Shown in pieces: positions 35,016 to 43,941 of a stretch of DNA of 64,000 nt (position 1 is its first letter; each line of letters opens with the position of its first letter). Source of the stretch: Dyella_B sp035503745 (GTDB taxonomy: Bacteria; Pseudomonadota; Gammaproteobacteria; Xanthomonadales; Rhodanobacteraceae); NCBI RefSeq assembly GCF_035503745.1, contig NZ_DATJTC010000036.1:62001-126000 (forward strand), written 5' to 3'. Position numbers and translations under genes: made by a program. Under the pieces are notes generated by a model. It made no database searches and had not been told where the DNA came from. It saw nothing but the letters and a program-made list of their open reading frames with translations.

Positions 35016-36608
35016 CTAGCGCTGCGCAGCCTGCGCGTCGCGCAAGGCGACGCACGCATCGGCACGATCGGCGTCCGGCTGCGCAACCGACGCGATCGTG
35101 CCGCGATAGAACGACACACGCTTGCGATCATCGAACAGGCTGATGCGCTGCACTGCCTGCAAATGCGCTACGCGCGCGCACAGCGAGCCAAGCCATGCGG
35201 CACGCCCGCGCTCGCGCAGCGCGTAATCGTCGACCGCCAGCACGACCGGCGCGCCCGCATGCAGGCGGCGCAAGGCCGTTTCGTCCGTGCCCCATAGCGC
35301 CACTTGCGGCGCGCGCCCGTAGCGTGCGTTCAATGGGCTGTCGAGCGTGTAGACCTCGCGCTTGCCATCGAACTGGAAATCAAGTTCCGCGGCCAACATG
35401 AAATTGTCCGCAACCAGCACCGCTGGCTGCTGCGCCAGGAGCGCTTTGGCGACATCGGCGCTTTCGCGCCAGCCGATGACGCTGGTCGGAACGATGCGTG
35501 CCGCCCCCAGCCAGCGCGCAGTGCCCGCGGACGATGCCAGGCCGAAATAGACCAGGCCCGCGGTGATCGCAAGGAAAGCCAGCGCCGCCCCGGCGAGCGT
35601 CACCGTTCGCCAGGTTCGTCCGACCCCCGGTTCATGCAGCAATGCCGGCAACGCCGCCAGCAGCGGCAGATATCCCGGCAGCGGCCAGTGCACGCGGAAG
35701 CGCTGATCGTCGGCGAACAGACCCGCCACGAAATAAACCACGATGAAGCTCAGCGACACCAGCGCAATCACATCCCAGGGGCCGCTGCCACGACGGCGCC
35801 AGCTGTGCCATGCCGCCCACAGCAGCGCCGCATAAAGCAGCGGCGTGCAGGTCAGGGCTTGTTCCAGCGGCTGTACCAGTGTGTCGGCGTGGAAGCGCCA
35901 TGGATTGCGTTCGATCAACTGAAAGCTCAGGCCCGCGCCATGCAATTGCCAGTTGGCGACCAGCAGCGGAATCAGGCCCAAACCAGCCACCGCCATCGCC
36001 AGCCAGAACCCGCTCCGCGCCCACTGCAGGCGTCCCCGGGGCGTAAGCAGCAGCAACAGCAGGCCCGCGATCATGAACATCGCCGCGCGGTAGTGGCTCA
36101 TCCAGCACACGGCAAGCGCCGCCCCCAGCAGCAGCCAGTCGCACCGGCGGTTTTCATCCATGGCCTTGAGCACAGCCAGCATCGCGACCGCGCCGCCCAC
36201 GGTCAGCGGCACATCGGGCACCGCCATCACCCCGAGACTGCCCGCCAGCGGCAGGCACAGGCAAAGCAAGCCCGCCTGCCAGCCCACACGTGCGCCGAAG
36301 GCGCGACGCCCGAACGCCACCACTACCCAAGGCAGCGCACTGCCAAGCAGCAGGAACGGCCAGCGCATGCCCAGCGTACCGTGCCCGGCCAGGCTCTCGC
36401 CCAAGCGGATCAGCCAGGCCGTAAGGGGTGGCAGGTCGCTATATCCCCAGGCCAGATGCCGGCTTTCCTGCCAGTAAAACGCCTCGTCGCCGAAGGGCGG
36501 CATGAGCACGGCGAGCACCAGCTTCACCACCAACAGAAAGACAAACGCCGTGACGAATGCCGCTCGCCAGCGCCCGATGCCGGCGACTACACTGGCGTCA
36601 TTGCCCAT
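35016..36608 (-). CDS. GT39/ArnT-like membrane glycosyltransferase
   Basis: 530-residue multi-spanning protein of the dolichyl-phosphate-mannose mannosyltransferase (PMT/ArnT) superfamily, which uses lipid-linked sugar donors at the periplasmic face. The first loop contains FGDEAFYWQESRHLAWGYSD, with the acidic/tyrosine pattern of the catalytic loop, followed by PPLTAWLIRLG. About ten hydrophobic helices come before a soluble C-terminal domain (from about residue 390). Donor and acceptor cannot be deduced; lipid A, glycan or protein modification are options. It is convergent with maf (adjacent stops) and divergent from moxR with 26 bp between starts. Confidence 0.8.
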   Translation of the reverse strand: MGNDASVVAGIGRWRAAFVTAFVFLLVVKLVLAVLMPPFGDEAFYWQESRHLAWGYSDLPPLTAWLIRLGESLAGHGTLGMRWPFLLLGSALPWVVVAFGRRAFGARVGWQAGLLCLCLPLAGSLGVMAVPDVPLTVGGAVAMLAVLKAMDENRRCDWLLLGAALAVCWMSHYRAAMFMIAGLLLLLLTPRGRLQWARSGFWLAMAVAGLGLIPLLVANWQLHGAGLSFQLIERNPWRFHADTLVQPLEQALTCTPLLYAALLWAAWHSWRRRGSGPWDVIALVSLSFIVVYFVAGLFADDQRFRVHWPLPGYLPLLAALPALLHEPGVGRTWRTVTLAGAALAFLAITAGLVYFGLASSAGTARWLGAARIVPTSVIGWRESADVAKALLAQQPAVLVADNFMLAAELDFQFDGKREVYTLDSPLNARYGRAPQVALWGTDETALRRLHAGAPVVLAVDDYALRERGRAAWLGSLCARVAHLQAVQRISLFDDRKRVSFYRGTIASVAQPDADRADACVALRDAQAAQR

Positions 36609-36634
36609 CTTTAGTCCTTGCCTTACACAAACTC

Positions 36635-37576
36635 ATGTCAGCCATCACTCCGCTTCGTGATGAAAACCTGCAGCAGCGTCTGCACGCCGCCGTAACGCAG
36701 GTCAACCGCGTACTGCTCGGCAAGGCGCGTCAAGTCAAACTGGCCTTTACGTGCCTGATCGCCGGCGGCCACCTGCTGCTGGAAGACGTGCCGGGCGTGG
36801 GCAAAACCACGCTGGCGCACGCACTTGCGGCAAGCTTCGCACTCGATTTCCAGCGCGTGCAGTTCACCAGCGACCTGCTGCCCTCGGACATTATCGGGGT
36901 CAGCATGTACGAGCGCGAGACGGGGCAGTTTCGTTTTCATCCCGGCCCCGTCTTCGCGGGCCTGCTGCTGGCCGACGAAATCAACCGTGCCACGCCGAAA
37001 ACGCAAAGCGCACTGCTTGAGGCCATGGCCGAGCATCAGGTGACGGTGGATGGCCAGACACATATCTTGCCCGAACCGTTTTTTGTGGTCGCCACGCAGA
37101 ATCCGCTGGACCTGGCCGGCACATTCCCCCTGCCCGATTCGCAACTGGACCGCTTCATGTTGCGCGTGTCGCTGGACTATCCCGACGCCACCGCCGAACG
37201 CGAACTGCTGACCGGCACTGACCGGCGCGACCTGCTGACGCGGCTTTCGCCGCAATTGGACGCCGCAAGCCTCACGTCCCTGCATCGCCAAGTGCAAAAC
37301 ATCACCGCCAGCCCGGCCTTGCTCGATTACCTGCAAGCCTTGCTGACCGCCAGCCGCAGGCATCCGGAAGTGCGCGTGGGCCTGTCGCCGCGCGCCGGCC
37401 TTTCCTTGCTGGCGGCGGCGCGCGCATGGGCGCTGCTCAGCGATCGCGGGCACGTACTGCCTGAAGATATCCAGGCATTGTTTGTGCCACTGGCCGGGCA
37501 TCGCCTGGTCGCCACGCGTGGCGCCAACGGCGACACGCTGGCGCGCACCCTGCTGAGCGAAGTCGCCGTCGACTGA
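36635..37576 (+). CDS. MoxR-family AAA+ ATPase
   Basis: AAA+ chaperone-like ATPase, 313 residues from ATG 36635. Walker A is DVPGVGKTTLA (about 51-61), Walker B is LLLADEINRA, and ATQNPLDLAGTFPLPDSQLDRF is the MoxR sensor region. Members assist folding or metallation of partners, usually von Willebrand-type proteins. It overlaps the following DUF58 gene (TGATG) and is in the standard MoxR-DUF58-transglutaminase arrangement. Confidence 0.93.
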   Translation: MSAITPLRDENLQQRLHAAVTQVNRVLLGKARQVKLAFTCLIAGGHLLLEDVPGVGKTTLAHALAASFALDFQRVQFTSDLLPSDIIGVSMYERETGQFRFHPGPVFAGLLLADEINRATPKTQSALLEAMAEHQVTVDGQTHILPEPFFVVATQNPLDLAGTFPLPDSQLDRFMLRVSLDYPDATAERELLTGTDRRDLLTRLSPQLDAASLTSLHRQVQNITASPALLDYLQALLTASRRHPEVRVGLSPRAGLSLLAAARAWALLSDRGHVLPEDIQALFVPLAGHRLVATRGANGDTLARTLLSEVAVD

Positions 37577-38523
37577 TGCAAGCCCAGCTGCAGCACCTGC
37601 AAGCATGGGCCGAGCGCCGGCTGCCGGCGCTCACGCGCCACCGCCAGCCCGAGGAACTGCCGATCCATCTGCATCGGCGGCGCATCTACATCGTGCCCAC
37701 CGGCTTTGGCCTGGCGTTCACCGTGTTGCTGCTGGTGATGCTGGTCGGCAGCCTCAACTATGCCAACAACGCCGCGCTGTTGCTTACCTGTTTGCTCGGC
37801 GCATCCACCGCGATCAGCATGCTGGTCGCGTTTCGCACGCTCAACGGGTTGAACGTGCACAGCGTGCGCGCCGGACACGCCACCGCCGGACACCCGATCG
37901 ATGTGATTTTCGACATGCAAGCCACGCGGCTGCGGCAGGCGGTAAGACTGGACATCGACCGAAGCAGCGTCGCCTTCGACGTGCAAGGCCGCATCGACGT
38001 GCGCGTGAGCATTCCCACCGAACATCGCGGCTGGCTCACGCTGCCGCGCTTTCGCATCTGGACCACCTGGCCGATGGGGCTGTTCCGCGCATGGACCTGG
38101 TCGCGCCCGAACGTGGCCGTCTTGGTCTGGCCAAGACCGGAGATATCAGGACCACCGCCAACCCTGCCTGATATCGACAGCCGCCGGCAGCGGCTGCATC
38201 GCGGGGAGGATTTGGCGTCCCTGCGCGATTACCGCAGTGGCGATTCGATGCGGCACGTGGCGTGGAAAGCCAGCGCGCGCCATGAAACCCTGCTCGTGAA
38301 AGATTACGAGCAACCCCAGGCCCGTCAGGAATGGCGGCTGGACTGGCGGCATATACACGGCCTGGACGACGAATCGCGCATCGCGCGACTGGCCCGCTGG
38401 CTTGGCGAGGCTCAGTTGCAGGGGCGTCCGTGCAGCCTGTGGCTGCCGGACCAATCCATCGAACTGGGCAGCGGCCCGGCTCACTATGCGCGCTGCATGA
38501 GCGCACTGGCCTTGCTGCCATGA
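37576..38523 (+). CDS. DUF58 domain protein
   Basis: 315 residues. Two hydrophobic helices near the N-terminus (about residues 43-90), then an extracytoplasmic or beta-rich part, then the DUF58 core RLHRGEDLASLRDYRSGDSMRHVAWKAS (positions 212-240) and LLVKDYEQP. DUF58 proteins are partners of MoxR ATPases; the biochemical role is unclear. Its stop overlaps the ATG of the transglutaminase. Confidence 0.9.
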   Translation: MQAQLQHLQAWAERRLPALTRHRQPEELPIHLHRRRIYIVPTGFGLAFTVLLLVMLVGSLNYANNAALLLTCLLGASTAISMLVAFRTLNGLNVHSVRAGHATAGHPIDVIFDMQATRLRQAVRLDIDRSSVAFDVQGRIDVRVSIPTEHRGWLTLPRFRIWTTWPMGLFRAWTWSRPNVAVLVWPRPEISGPPPTLPDIDSRRQRLHRGEDLASLRDYRSGDSMRHVAWKASARHETLLVKDYEQPQARQEWRLDWRHIHGLDDESRIARLARWLGEAQLQGRPCSLWLPDQSIELGSGPAHYARCMSALALLP

Positions 38524-40496
38524 TCGGCGCCGGGCATCTCTTGCACGCTCGCAGCGTGCCTGAGCAGGTAAGCCATCGCAGCTTCGACTTGATGTGCATG
38601 GCCGCCGCGTTCGTATTGGCCGTCCATGCCGGCCATCTGCCGTGGTGGCTGAGCGCGGCGCTGGCCATGGCGCTGGCCTTGCGCTGGTGGCAGCGCCGGG
38701 AACGTCCCGCACGGGTACCCGGGTGGTTGAAAGTACCGATGCTGCTGATCCTGGTGGCTGCCGTGGTACTGAACTACGGCAATATCTTCGGCCGCGAACC
38801 GGGCTCGGCGCTGGCCGCCGGATTGCTGGTCCTCAAGCTGACCGAAAGCGAATCGCCGCGCGACGCGCGCGTCGCCGCCGCGTTCGCCTGTTTCCTGTTG
38901 ATGGCTGCGCTGCTGTTTGGGCAAGGCCTTATGGCAACGGCCGTGGTGGCGCTTGGGCTGCTGCCGGCCATGGCCACCTGGCAATCGCTGGAGCCCACGC
39001 AAGTACCTACCAAGCTGTCGCGCCAGCTGTTGCCGGCCCTGGTATTGCTGATCGCATCGCTGCCGGTGACGATCATGTCGTTCGTGCTCGTGCCGCGGCT
39101 GAGTTCGCCGCTGTGGGGTACGTCCAATGGGCAGACGGCGCGCACGGGCCTCAGCGACCAGATGTCGCCGAGCGACTTCAGCCAGTTGCTTACCGACGAC
39201 AGCCCCGCCATGCGGGTCACCTTCGACGGCGCACCACCGCCGAACGCGCAGCGCTACTTTCGCGCTTATGTGATGTGGGATTACGACGGCAAGAGCTGGT
39301 CGCGCGCGGATATGCCGGTCGTGGACGCGCTCGCCATGCAGTCGGCGGGGGACATCGGCTACCAGGTCAACCTGGAACCCACGCATCAGCACATACTGCC
39401 GATGCTCGATCTTCCCCTTCAGGCTCCCGCTCAATCGCATATGCATGCGGACGGCGAAGTATTGGCCGACAAGCCGGTCAATGACCTGCGTCAATACGCG
39501 GCCCGCTCGGCAATGCGTTACCGGCTGGACACTGAACTGGATCCGGCCCTGCGCGCACGCGCGCTGGCGCTTCCGGCAGGCTTCGATCCGCGCACGCATG
39601 CCTGGGCGGCCCAGTTGCGGCAACGCTTCGGCAGCAATGAGGCGGGTATCGTCTCGGCGGTGCTGCACCGGTTCCACGATGGCGGCTTCAGTTACACCTT
39701 GCTGCCGGCGCCATTGGGGCGCGATGCCGTGGATGACTTTCTGTTCAATACGCGCGAAGGATTTTGCGAACACTACGCATCGTCCTTCACCGTGGTGATG
39801 CGCGCGGCGGGTATTCCGGCGCGGGTAGTCACCGGTTACCAGGGCGGCTTCTGGAACTCCCTGGGCCAGTACCTGCTGGTGCGCGATTCGGACGCGCATG
39901 CCTGGAGCGAAGTATGGCTGGCGGGGCGGGGCTGGGTACGTATCGACCCCACCGCGGCGGTGCGACCTCAGCGGGTCAGTCTCGGCGCGGCGAGCGCGGC
40001 GGCGGGCCAGATGCCTTGGTATCAATCGGGGCTGCTCGAATCGATGCGCAATCAATGGGACATCGTCAACCGAATGTGGAACCAAGGCGTTATCGGTTTC
40101 GACGCATTGCGCCAACGCGGACTGCTGACTCCCTTCGGCGTTCGCGACGCGGACGCCAGCATGTTGACAAGGCTGCTGGCCGTGGGCATCGCGTTGTTTG
40201 GCGTGGTTGGCCTGTCGTGGGCGCTATGGCGTCGGCCGGAGGGTGATCCTGCCCTCGCGGCCATGCGTGCGCTGGAGCGCAAGCTTGCCCGGGCGGGAGT
40301 CGCTCGCGGGCGCAGCGAAGGGCCGCGCAATTATCTTCGCCGCGCCATCCGCGCACTGCCGGGACAACGTGTGGAACTGGATCAGTTGATGAGGTGCTAT
40401 ATCGAGCTGCGCTACGCCACCATCGAACCTTCACCCCAATCTTTGCGCGCGTTCCGGCAGGCAGTACGGAATTTCCAGCCGCACCGCGTGGTCTAA
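38520..40496 (+). CDS. DUF3488/transglutaminase-like membrane protein
   Basis: 658 residues. About six transmembrane helices in the first 195 residues (DUF3488), then a periplasmic transglutaminase-like domain with the triad Cys416 (EGFCEHYASSF), His460 (DSDAHAWSEVW) and Asp476 (VRIDPTAA), then one more helix near residue 560 and a DUF4129-like tail. Such proteins are predicted cysteine proteases or transglutaminases acting outside the membrane; substrates are unknown. The start overlaps DUF58 (ATGA). Confidence 0.92.
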   Translation: MIGAGHLLHARSVPEQVSHRSFDLMCMAAAFVLAVHAGHLPWWLSAALAMALALRWWQRRERPARVPGWLKVPMLLILVAAVVLNYGNIFGREPGSALAAGLLVLKLTESESPRDARVAAAFACFLLMAALLFGQGLMATAVVALGLLPAMATWQSLEPTQVPTKLSRQLLPALVLLIASLPVTIMSFVLVPRLSSPLWGTSNGQTARTGLSDQMSPSDFSQLLTDDSPAMRVTFDGAPPPNAQRYFRAYVMWDYDGKSWSRADMPVVDALAMQSAGDIGYQVNLEPTHQHILPMLDLPLQAPAQSHMHADGEVLADKPVNDLRQYAARSAMRYRLDTELDPALRARALALPAGFDPRTHAWAAQLRQRFGSNEAGIVSAVLHRFHDGGFSYTLLPAPLGRDAVDDFLFNTREGFCEHYASSFTVVMRAAGIPARVVTGYQGGFWNSLGQYLLVRDSDAHAWSEVWLAGRGWVRIDPTAAVRPQRVSLGAASAAAGQMPWYQSGLLESMRNQWDIVNRMWNQGVIGFDALRQRGLLTPFGVRDADASMLTRLLAVGIALFGVVGLSWALWRRPEGDPALAAMRALERKLARAGVARGRSEGPRNYLRRAIRALPGQRVELDQLMRCYIELRYATIEPSPQSLRAFRQAVRNFQPHRVV

Positions 40497-40546
40497 ACAC
40501 AGCGCGACGCTGTAGCATGCAACCGCCCACGATGGAGAAAAACCTT

Positions 40547-41140
40547 ATGTCTCCCCTCTTACGAATTTTCAGCCTCGCAGCGGCCACCGCCCTGTTGGCC
40601 GCCTGCGCCACGGTGCCACAGCCGCTGCAGGGCAACTACGCACCCAATGTCACCTCGCTTACCGCTCAGCAGGGCAATGCCAGCGGCACGCAGGTGCGCT
40701 GGGGCGGCGAAATCATCAGCACCGAGCCCGGGCAGCAATCGACCTGCTTCTACGTGCTGAGCCGTCCTCTGGATAGCCAGGCCCGCCCGACGCGCACCGG
40801 CAACAACGACAGCCAAGGCCGTTTCGTAGCCTGCCGTGCGGGTTTCTATGATCCGGAGGTGTTTGCGCGCGGCCGTGAAATTACCGTCACCGGTACGATT
40901 CAAGGCACGATGACGCGCAAGGTCGGCGATTACAACTACAGCTACCCGCGCGTGGAAGCCAACGTCGTCTACCTGTGGCCCAAGCGGCCGGTGGGTTACT
41001 ACGGCTACCCCTACTACGGTCCGGGCTGGTATGACCCGTTCTGGGGGCCGTACTGGGGTGGTCCCTGGGGCTGGGGCGGTTATTGGGGTTGGGGCGGCGG
41101 CTGGTACGCACCTCGCGTCATCGTCGTGCGCCACCGCTGA
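40547..41140 (+). CDS. Slp-family outer membrane lipoprotein
   Basis: 197 residues from ATG 40547, with GGAG nine bases upstream. A signal peptide ends in a lipobox LAAC with the lipidated Cys20. The Slp core shows VRWGGEIISTEPGQQSTCFYV, SQGRFVACRAGFYDPEVF and ITVTGTIQG. The C-terminal 50 residues are Gly/Tyr/Trp/Pro-rich (GWGGYWGWGGGWY), as in other Slp/YeaY relatives. E. coli Slp is induced by starvation; expression here is unknown. A bidirectional terminator follows. Confidence 0.88.
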   Translation: MSPLLRIFSLAAATALLAACATVPQPLQGNYAPNVTSLTAQQGNASGTQVRWGGEIISTEPGQQSTCFYVLSRPLDSQARPTRTGNNDSQGRFVACRAGFYDPEVFARGREITVTGTIQGTMTRKVGDYNYSYPRVEANVVYLWPKRPVGYYGYPYYGPGWYDPFWGPYWGGPWGWGGYWGWGGGWYAPRVIVVRHR

Positions 41141-41159
41141 TCGTCCGAACAAGGCTCAC

Positions 41160-41187
41160 AAAAACGCCGGCATCCGCCGGCGTTTTT
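41160..41187. terminator. Bidirectional terminator between slp-like gene and HIT gene
   Basis: AAAAACGCCGG, loop CATCCG, CCGGCGTTTTT: a perfect 11-bp inverted repeat with A-run and T-run on the two sides, serving both convergent genes. Confidence 0.9.
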
Positions 41188-41212
41188 CATGCGCGAACAG
41201 TCAAGCCCGCAA

Positions 41213-41557
41213 TCAGCCCGGCGGCCAGGTCATCCTGCGCCCAGCGAGCAGATGCACGTGCAGATGGAATACGGTCTGTCCGCCATGTTCATTGCAGTTG
41301 ACGACCGTGCGGTAGCCGTCTTTGTCCACGCCTTCTTGCTTGGCATAGTCGGCCGCGGCCAATAGAAGCTTGCCGAGCAACGATGCATCGGCCGGCTCCG
41401 CATCGTTCAGGGTCGCAATCGGCCGCTTCGGCACGAACAGCACATGCACCGGCGCCTGCGGATTGAGATCGCGGAAGGCCAGAACGTCGTCGGTTTCATA
41501 AACGATGTCGGCCGGAATTTCGCGGCGGATGATCTTGCCGAAAATGGTGTCGCCCAT
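41213..41557 (-). CDS. HIT-family nucleotide hydrolase (HinT-like)
   Basis: Histidine triad protein, 114 residues from ATG 41557 with AAGGAA upstream. Opening TIFGKIIRREIPADIVYE and the triad HLHVHLL near residue 100 place it with HinT-type purine nucleoside phosphoramidases. A longer open frame upstream to 42154 has no family resemblance and is ignored. Confidence 0.93.
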   Translation of the reverse strand: MGDTIFGKIIRREIPADIVYETDDVLAFRDLNPQAPVHVLFVPKRPIATLNDAEPADASLLGKLLLAAADYAKQEGVDKDGYRTVVNCNEHGGQTVFHLHVHLLAGRRMTWPPG

Positions 41558-42107
41558 GAGTAGTTCCTTCGCTATATGCATCCGCCCGGGATGGCACGAT
41601 CCAGCCCATGTCCATCGCATCGGCTCGGGCAACTGGCACCGTTGCGCCGAATAAATTACCTCATCTTGCATCGCCGACATACCTGGCAGCCGTCGATTCA
41701 TCCATGGATAAACCGCGCATGCCGCGCAAGCTCGCGGCGAAACGACCCTCCCTCTTGGGCCAGCCCGGCAAATAACCGGCCACTCACGCTCCCCGGCTCG
41801 ATGCGCTGCGGTATGCCCATCATCCGTCCATATAGTCCTGCACCACCGTGGGAAAACTACTTCCGGAACACTGTCAGCCAACCAGATCTTCATGTCGAAG
41901 CTTATTTGGCGCGCAAACCATGACCAATGACCGGAGGCCATCGCGCAGGAAGCAAGACGCCTTCCATTCGCCGCACTACAGAAAGCCGGCTCATCCCTCG
42001 TTGGCGAACACCATGGCACGAGCAGACTGAAAAGACATGGACGGCGCAGGCGCCAGTTGCCGGCGCCGCCACGAGGCTGACCCAACGCTCGCATACAGGA
42101 AGAACCT
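41558..42107. other. 550-bp gene-free region upstream of the effector-like gene
   Basis: No convincing coding frame on either strand; short frames here lack family features. It holds a hairpin (GGCGCC, 7-base loop, GGCGCC; 42049-42067) about 40 bases before the next ATG. I looked for a PIP box (TTCGB-N15-TTCGB) as used by HrpX and found none. Confidence 0.5.
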
Positions 42108-43268
42108 ATGCATATCGCGCGCAACGATTCCCGATACATGCCCTCGTCCGCCACGCAAGAAGCGCTTCCTCCGTACGCATCGCCCGCCGGCTCCGCGCCT
42201 GCCGCGAGCCCTCCCTACAGACACGCGCCGCCACACGTTGGACAAACGCATCCGCTCATCACGCCTGCAAATCCATTTGCATATTCTTTCGACGGCACGC
42301 AGCCGGCGGCGATGTCTCCTTGTAGCGTTGACTATTCAAGGGTCAGGCACCAAGGCGTACCTGGCAAACCAGCGGCGGCTACGCCTCCTGGTAGCGCAGC
42401 CCATCCCAAAATCAGGCGTCAAGGCGGGCCTTCCGATCAATCAAGCATGCCCAGCAAGCCAAAAGAACCGACCTGGAGCGACGTCAATTACAGGCGCGAA
42501 CGCCTGAACGACTTCATCAACGGCTCCGGCAGCGCTCGTGCGAACTTTGCCAGCGCCTATGACGCAATGAGGCAACGCAGATATTCAGATATGTTCTGGG
42601 ACAGTTATCAAGGCATCAGCGGCGCGATGCGCGCATTGCGCGGGGCGTTTGGGTACAACAGCGCACTGGCCAGCCAAGCCGGCCAGCAAGACAACGCCAA
42701 GGCCTGGAAGATGGCCGAGCAAAACATCAACACCGCGCACCGCGCGCTTGATCTGGTGGCAAGCCCTCTAAGCAGCTTCCGGGACCTTGCCCAAACTCTT
42801 TCCGACCCATCCAGTACGCGTACACAAAAATTCCGCGCCATCGCCGACTATTTCGATAACCTGGGTCAAACCATAGGCTTGGCCATTCCCAAGCTGGATC
42901 GCCGCAGCGGCGATACCTTGTTGAAAACATTCGGCGATGGCATGTACACCCTGTTCGCTACAAAGTATTACGCGCGTCAAACGTTCGAAGGTCTTTACGA
43001 CGCGGTCAACACACTGAACACCGACCGCAAGGCTGCTGCCAAAGCAGCGCTGGGCGCGACGCAAAGCGCGCTTACCGGCGCCCAGGCAGTGGCGGAGTTT
43101 TCGGCTGAGGTACTCGATTTATTGGGGGACGACCTACCCGCTGGCCGGCTTCACCAGTTTGCCGCGCAACTGAAAAGACAGGCTGATGAGATGTACAAGG
43201 TCTCGGCGCAATTGCTGGGCGCCATGAACGTGGTCGACAGCAGCGTCATCGCGGTCAACCAGCTGTAA
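42108..43268 (+). CDS. Unrecognised protein with Pro/Ser/Ala-rich N-terminus, candidate secreted effector
   Basis: 386 residues; ATG preceded by AGGAAGAACCT. I do not recognise a family. Residues 1-120 are rich in Pro, Ser, Ala and Gln with few hydrophobics and look disordered; they include an imperfect 23-residue tandem repeat. Residues 125-386 look largely alpha-helical, with many Ala and Gln, no clear transmembrane segment and no signal peptide; the only cysteine is Cys72. A polar Ser/Pro-rich N-terminus followed by a helical domain is the usual build of type III-secreted effectors in plant-associated Xanthomonadales and Ralstonia, but no secretion genes are nearby. Base composition looks less GC-rich than the flanking genes, hinting at transfer. 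It is a single-gene unit between HIT and recR. The existence of the gene is fairly sure; the function is speculative. Confidence 0.65.
   Translation: MHIARNDSRYMPSSATQEALPPYASPAGSAPAASPPYRHAPPHVGQTHPLITPANPFAYSFDGTQPAAMSPCSVDYSRVRHQGVPGKPAAATPPGSAAHPKIRRQGGPSDQSSMPSKPKEPTWSDVNYRRERLNDFINGSGSARANFASAYDAMRQRRYSDMFWDSYQGISGAMRALRGAFGYNSALASQAGQQDNAKAWKMAEQNINTAHRALDLVASPLSSFRDLAQTLSDPSSTRTQKFRAIADYFDNLGQTIGLAIPKLDRRSGDTLLKTFGDGMYTLFATKYYARQTFEGLYDAVNTLNTDRKAAAKAALGATQSALTGAQAVAEFSAEVLDLLGDDLPAGRLHQFAAQLKRQADEMYKVSAQLLGAMNVVDSSVIAVNQL
42322..42431 (+). repeat. Imperfect tandem repeat inside the effector-like gene (69-bp period)
   Basis: Positions 42322-42362 align with 42391-42431 at 69-bp offset with 28 of 41 identities, in frame (23 codons). 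The peptides are RVRHQGVPG and KIRRQGGPS. The repeat lies in the disordered N-terminal part. Confidence 0.5.
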
Positions 43269-43291
43269 AAAGGCTGGGCGCGCGGCGCCCG
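43267..43291 (-). terminator. Probable terminator of dnaX-ybaB-recR
   Basis: Minus strand GGGCGC, loop CGC, GCGCCC, then AGCC and TTTTT. The T-run is separated from the stem by four bases. It overlaps the stop codon of the plus-strand gene, so it lies between convergent genes. Confidence 0.55.
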
Positions 43292-43301
43292 AGGCAATCC
43301 G

Positions 43302-43901
43302 CTATTCCACGGACTGCCTGCTGCCGAAGGCATGCGCCAGCGTCCCGCGATCGACGTATTCCAGTTCGCCGCCCAGCGGTACGCCGTGCGCCAGCCGGGT
43401 CGGCCTGATCCCGGCGGCACGCGCCAGTTGCGCCAGGTAGTGCGCGGTAGCCTCGCCTTCCACGGTGGGATTGGTGGCCAGGATCAATTCCTCGACCTCG
43501 CCCTCGGCGAGCCGTTCGGCCAGCAGTCCCAGGCCCAGTTCCTCCGGCCCCAGGCCATCCAGCGGCGACAGGCGTCCCATCAGCACGAAGTACTGGCCGC
43601 GATAGCCCGTGGCCTGCTCGATGGCGGCAAGGTCAGTGGGGGATTCGACCACGCACAACGCATGCCGATCGCGGCTGCCGCTGGCGCAGATCGCGCACAC
43701 GTCGGCTTCGCTGAAATTGCGGCAGCGCGTGCAATGGCCGATCTTCTGCATCGCTTGCTGCAACACCGCCGCCAGCTTAAGGCCGCGCTCGCGTTCGCGC
43801 TCCAGCAGATGAAACGCCATGCGTTGCGCGCTCTTGCCGCCCACGCCGGGTAAACAGCGCAGGGCTTCGATAAGCTCGTTGAGAAGTGGCGAACTGCTCA
43901 T
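43302..43901 (-). CDS. recR: Recombination mediator RecR
   Basis: RecFOR pathway protein for RecA loading at gaps. 199 residues: N-terminal helix-hairpin-helix (LRCLPGVGGKSAQRMAFHLL), zinc cysteines CTRCRNFSEADVCAIC, and a Toprim domain (LCVVESPTDLAAIE; ATNPTVEGEATAHYL). It follows ybaB in the conserved dnaX-ybaB-recR order. Confidence 0.97.
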   Translation of the reverse strand: MSSSPLLNELIEALRCLPGVGGKSAQRMAFHLLERERERGLKLAAVLQQAMQKIGHCTRCRNFSEADVCAICASGSRDRHALCVVESPTDLAAIEQATGYRGQYFVLMGRLSPLDGLGPEELGLGLLAERLAEGEVEELILATNPTVEGEATAHYLAQLARAAGIRPTRLAHGVPLGGELEYVDRGTLAHAFGSRQSVE

Positions 43902-43941
43902 GCGCGGCGGCTCCCGCTCCCATCGGGGAGTGGCAAACCCA

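Noticed and set aside
41576..41923. 115-residue plus-strand frame before the effector-like gene
   Set aside because: No ribosome binding site, no family features, composition like random translated GC-rich DNA.
41558..42107. PIP box (HrpX site) upstream of the effector-like gene
   Set aside because: Several single TTCGC occurrences exist, but none has a partner at 15-16 bp spacing.
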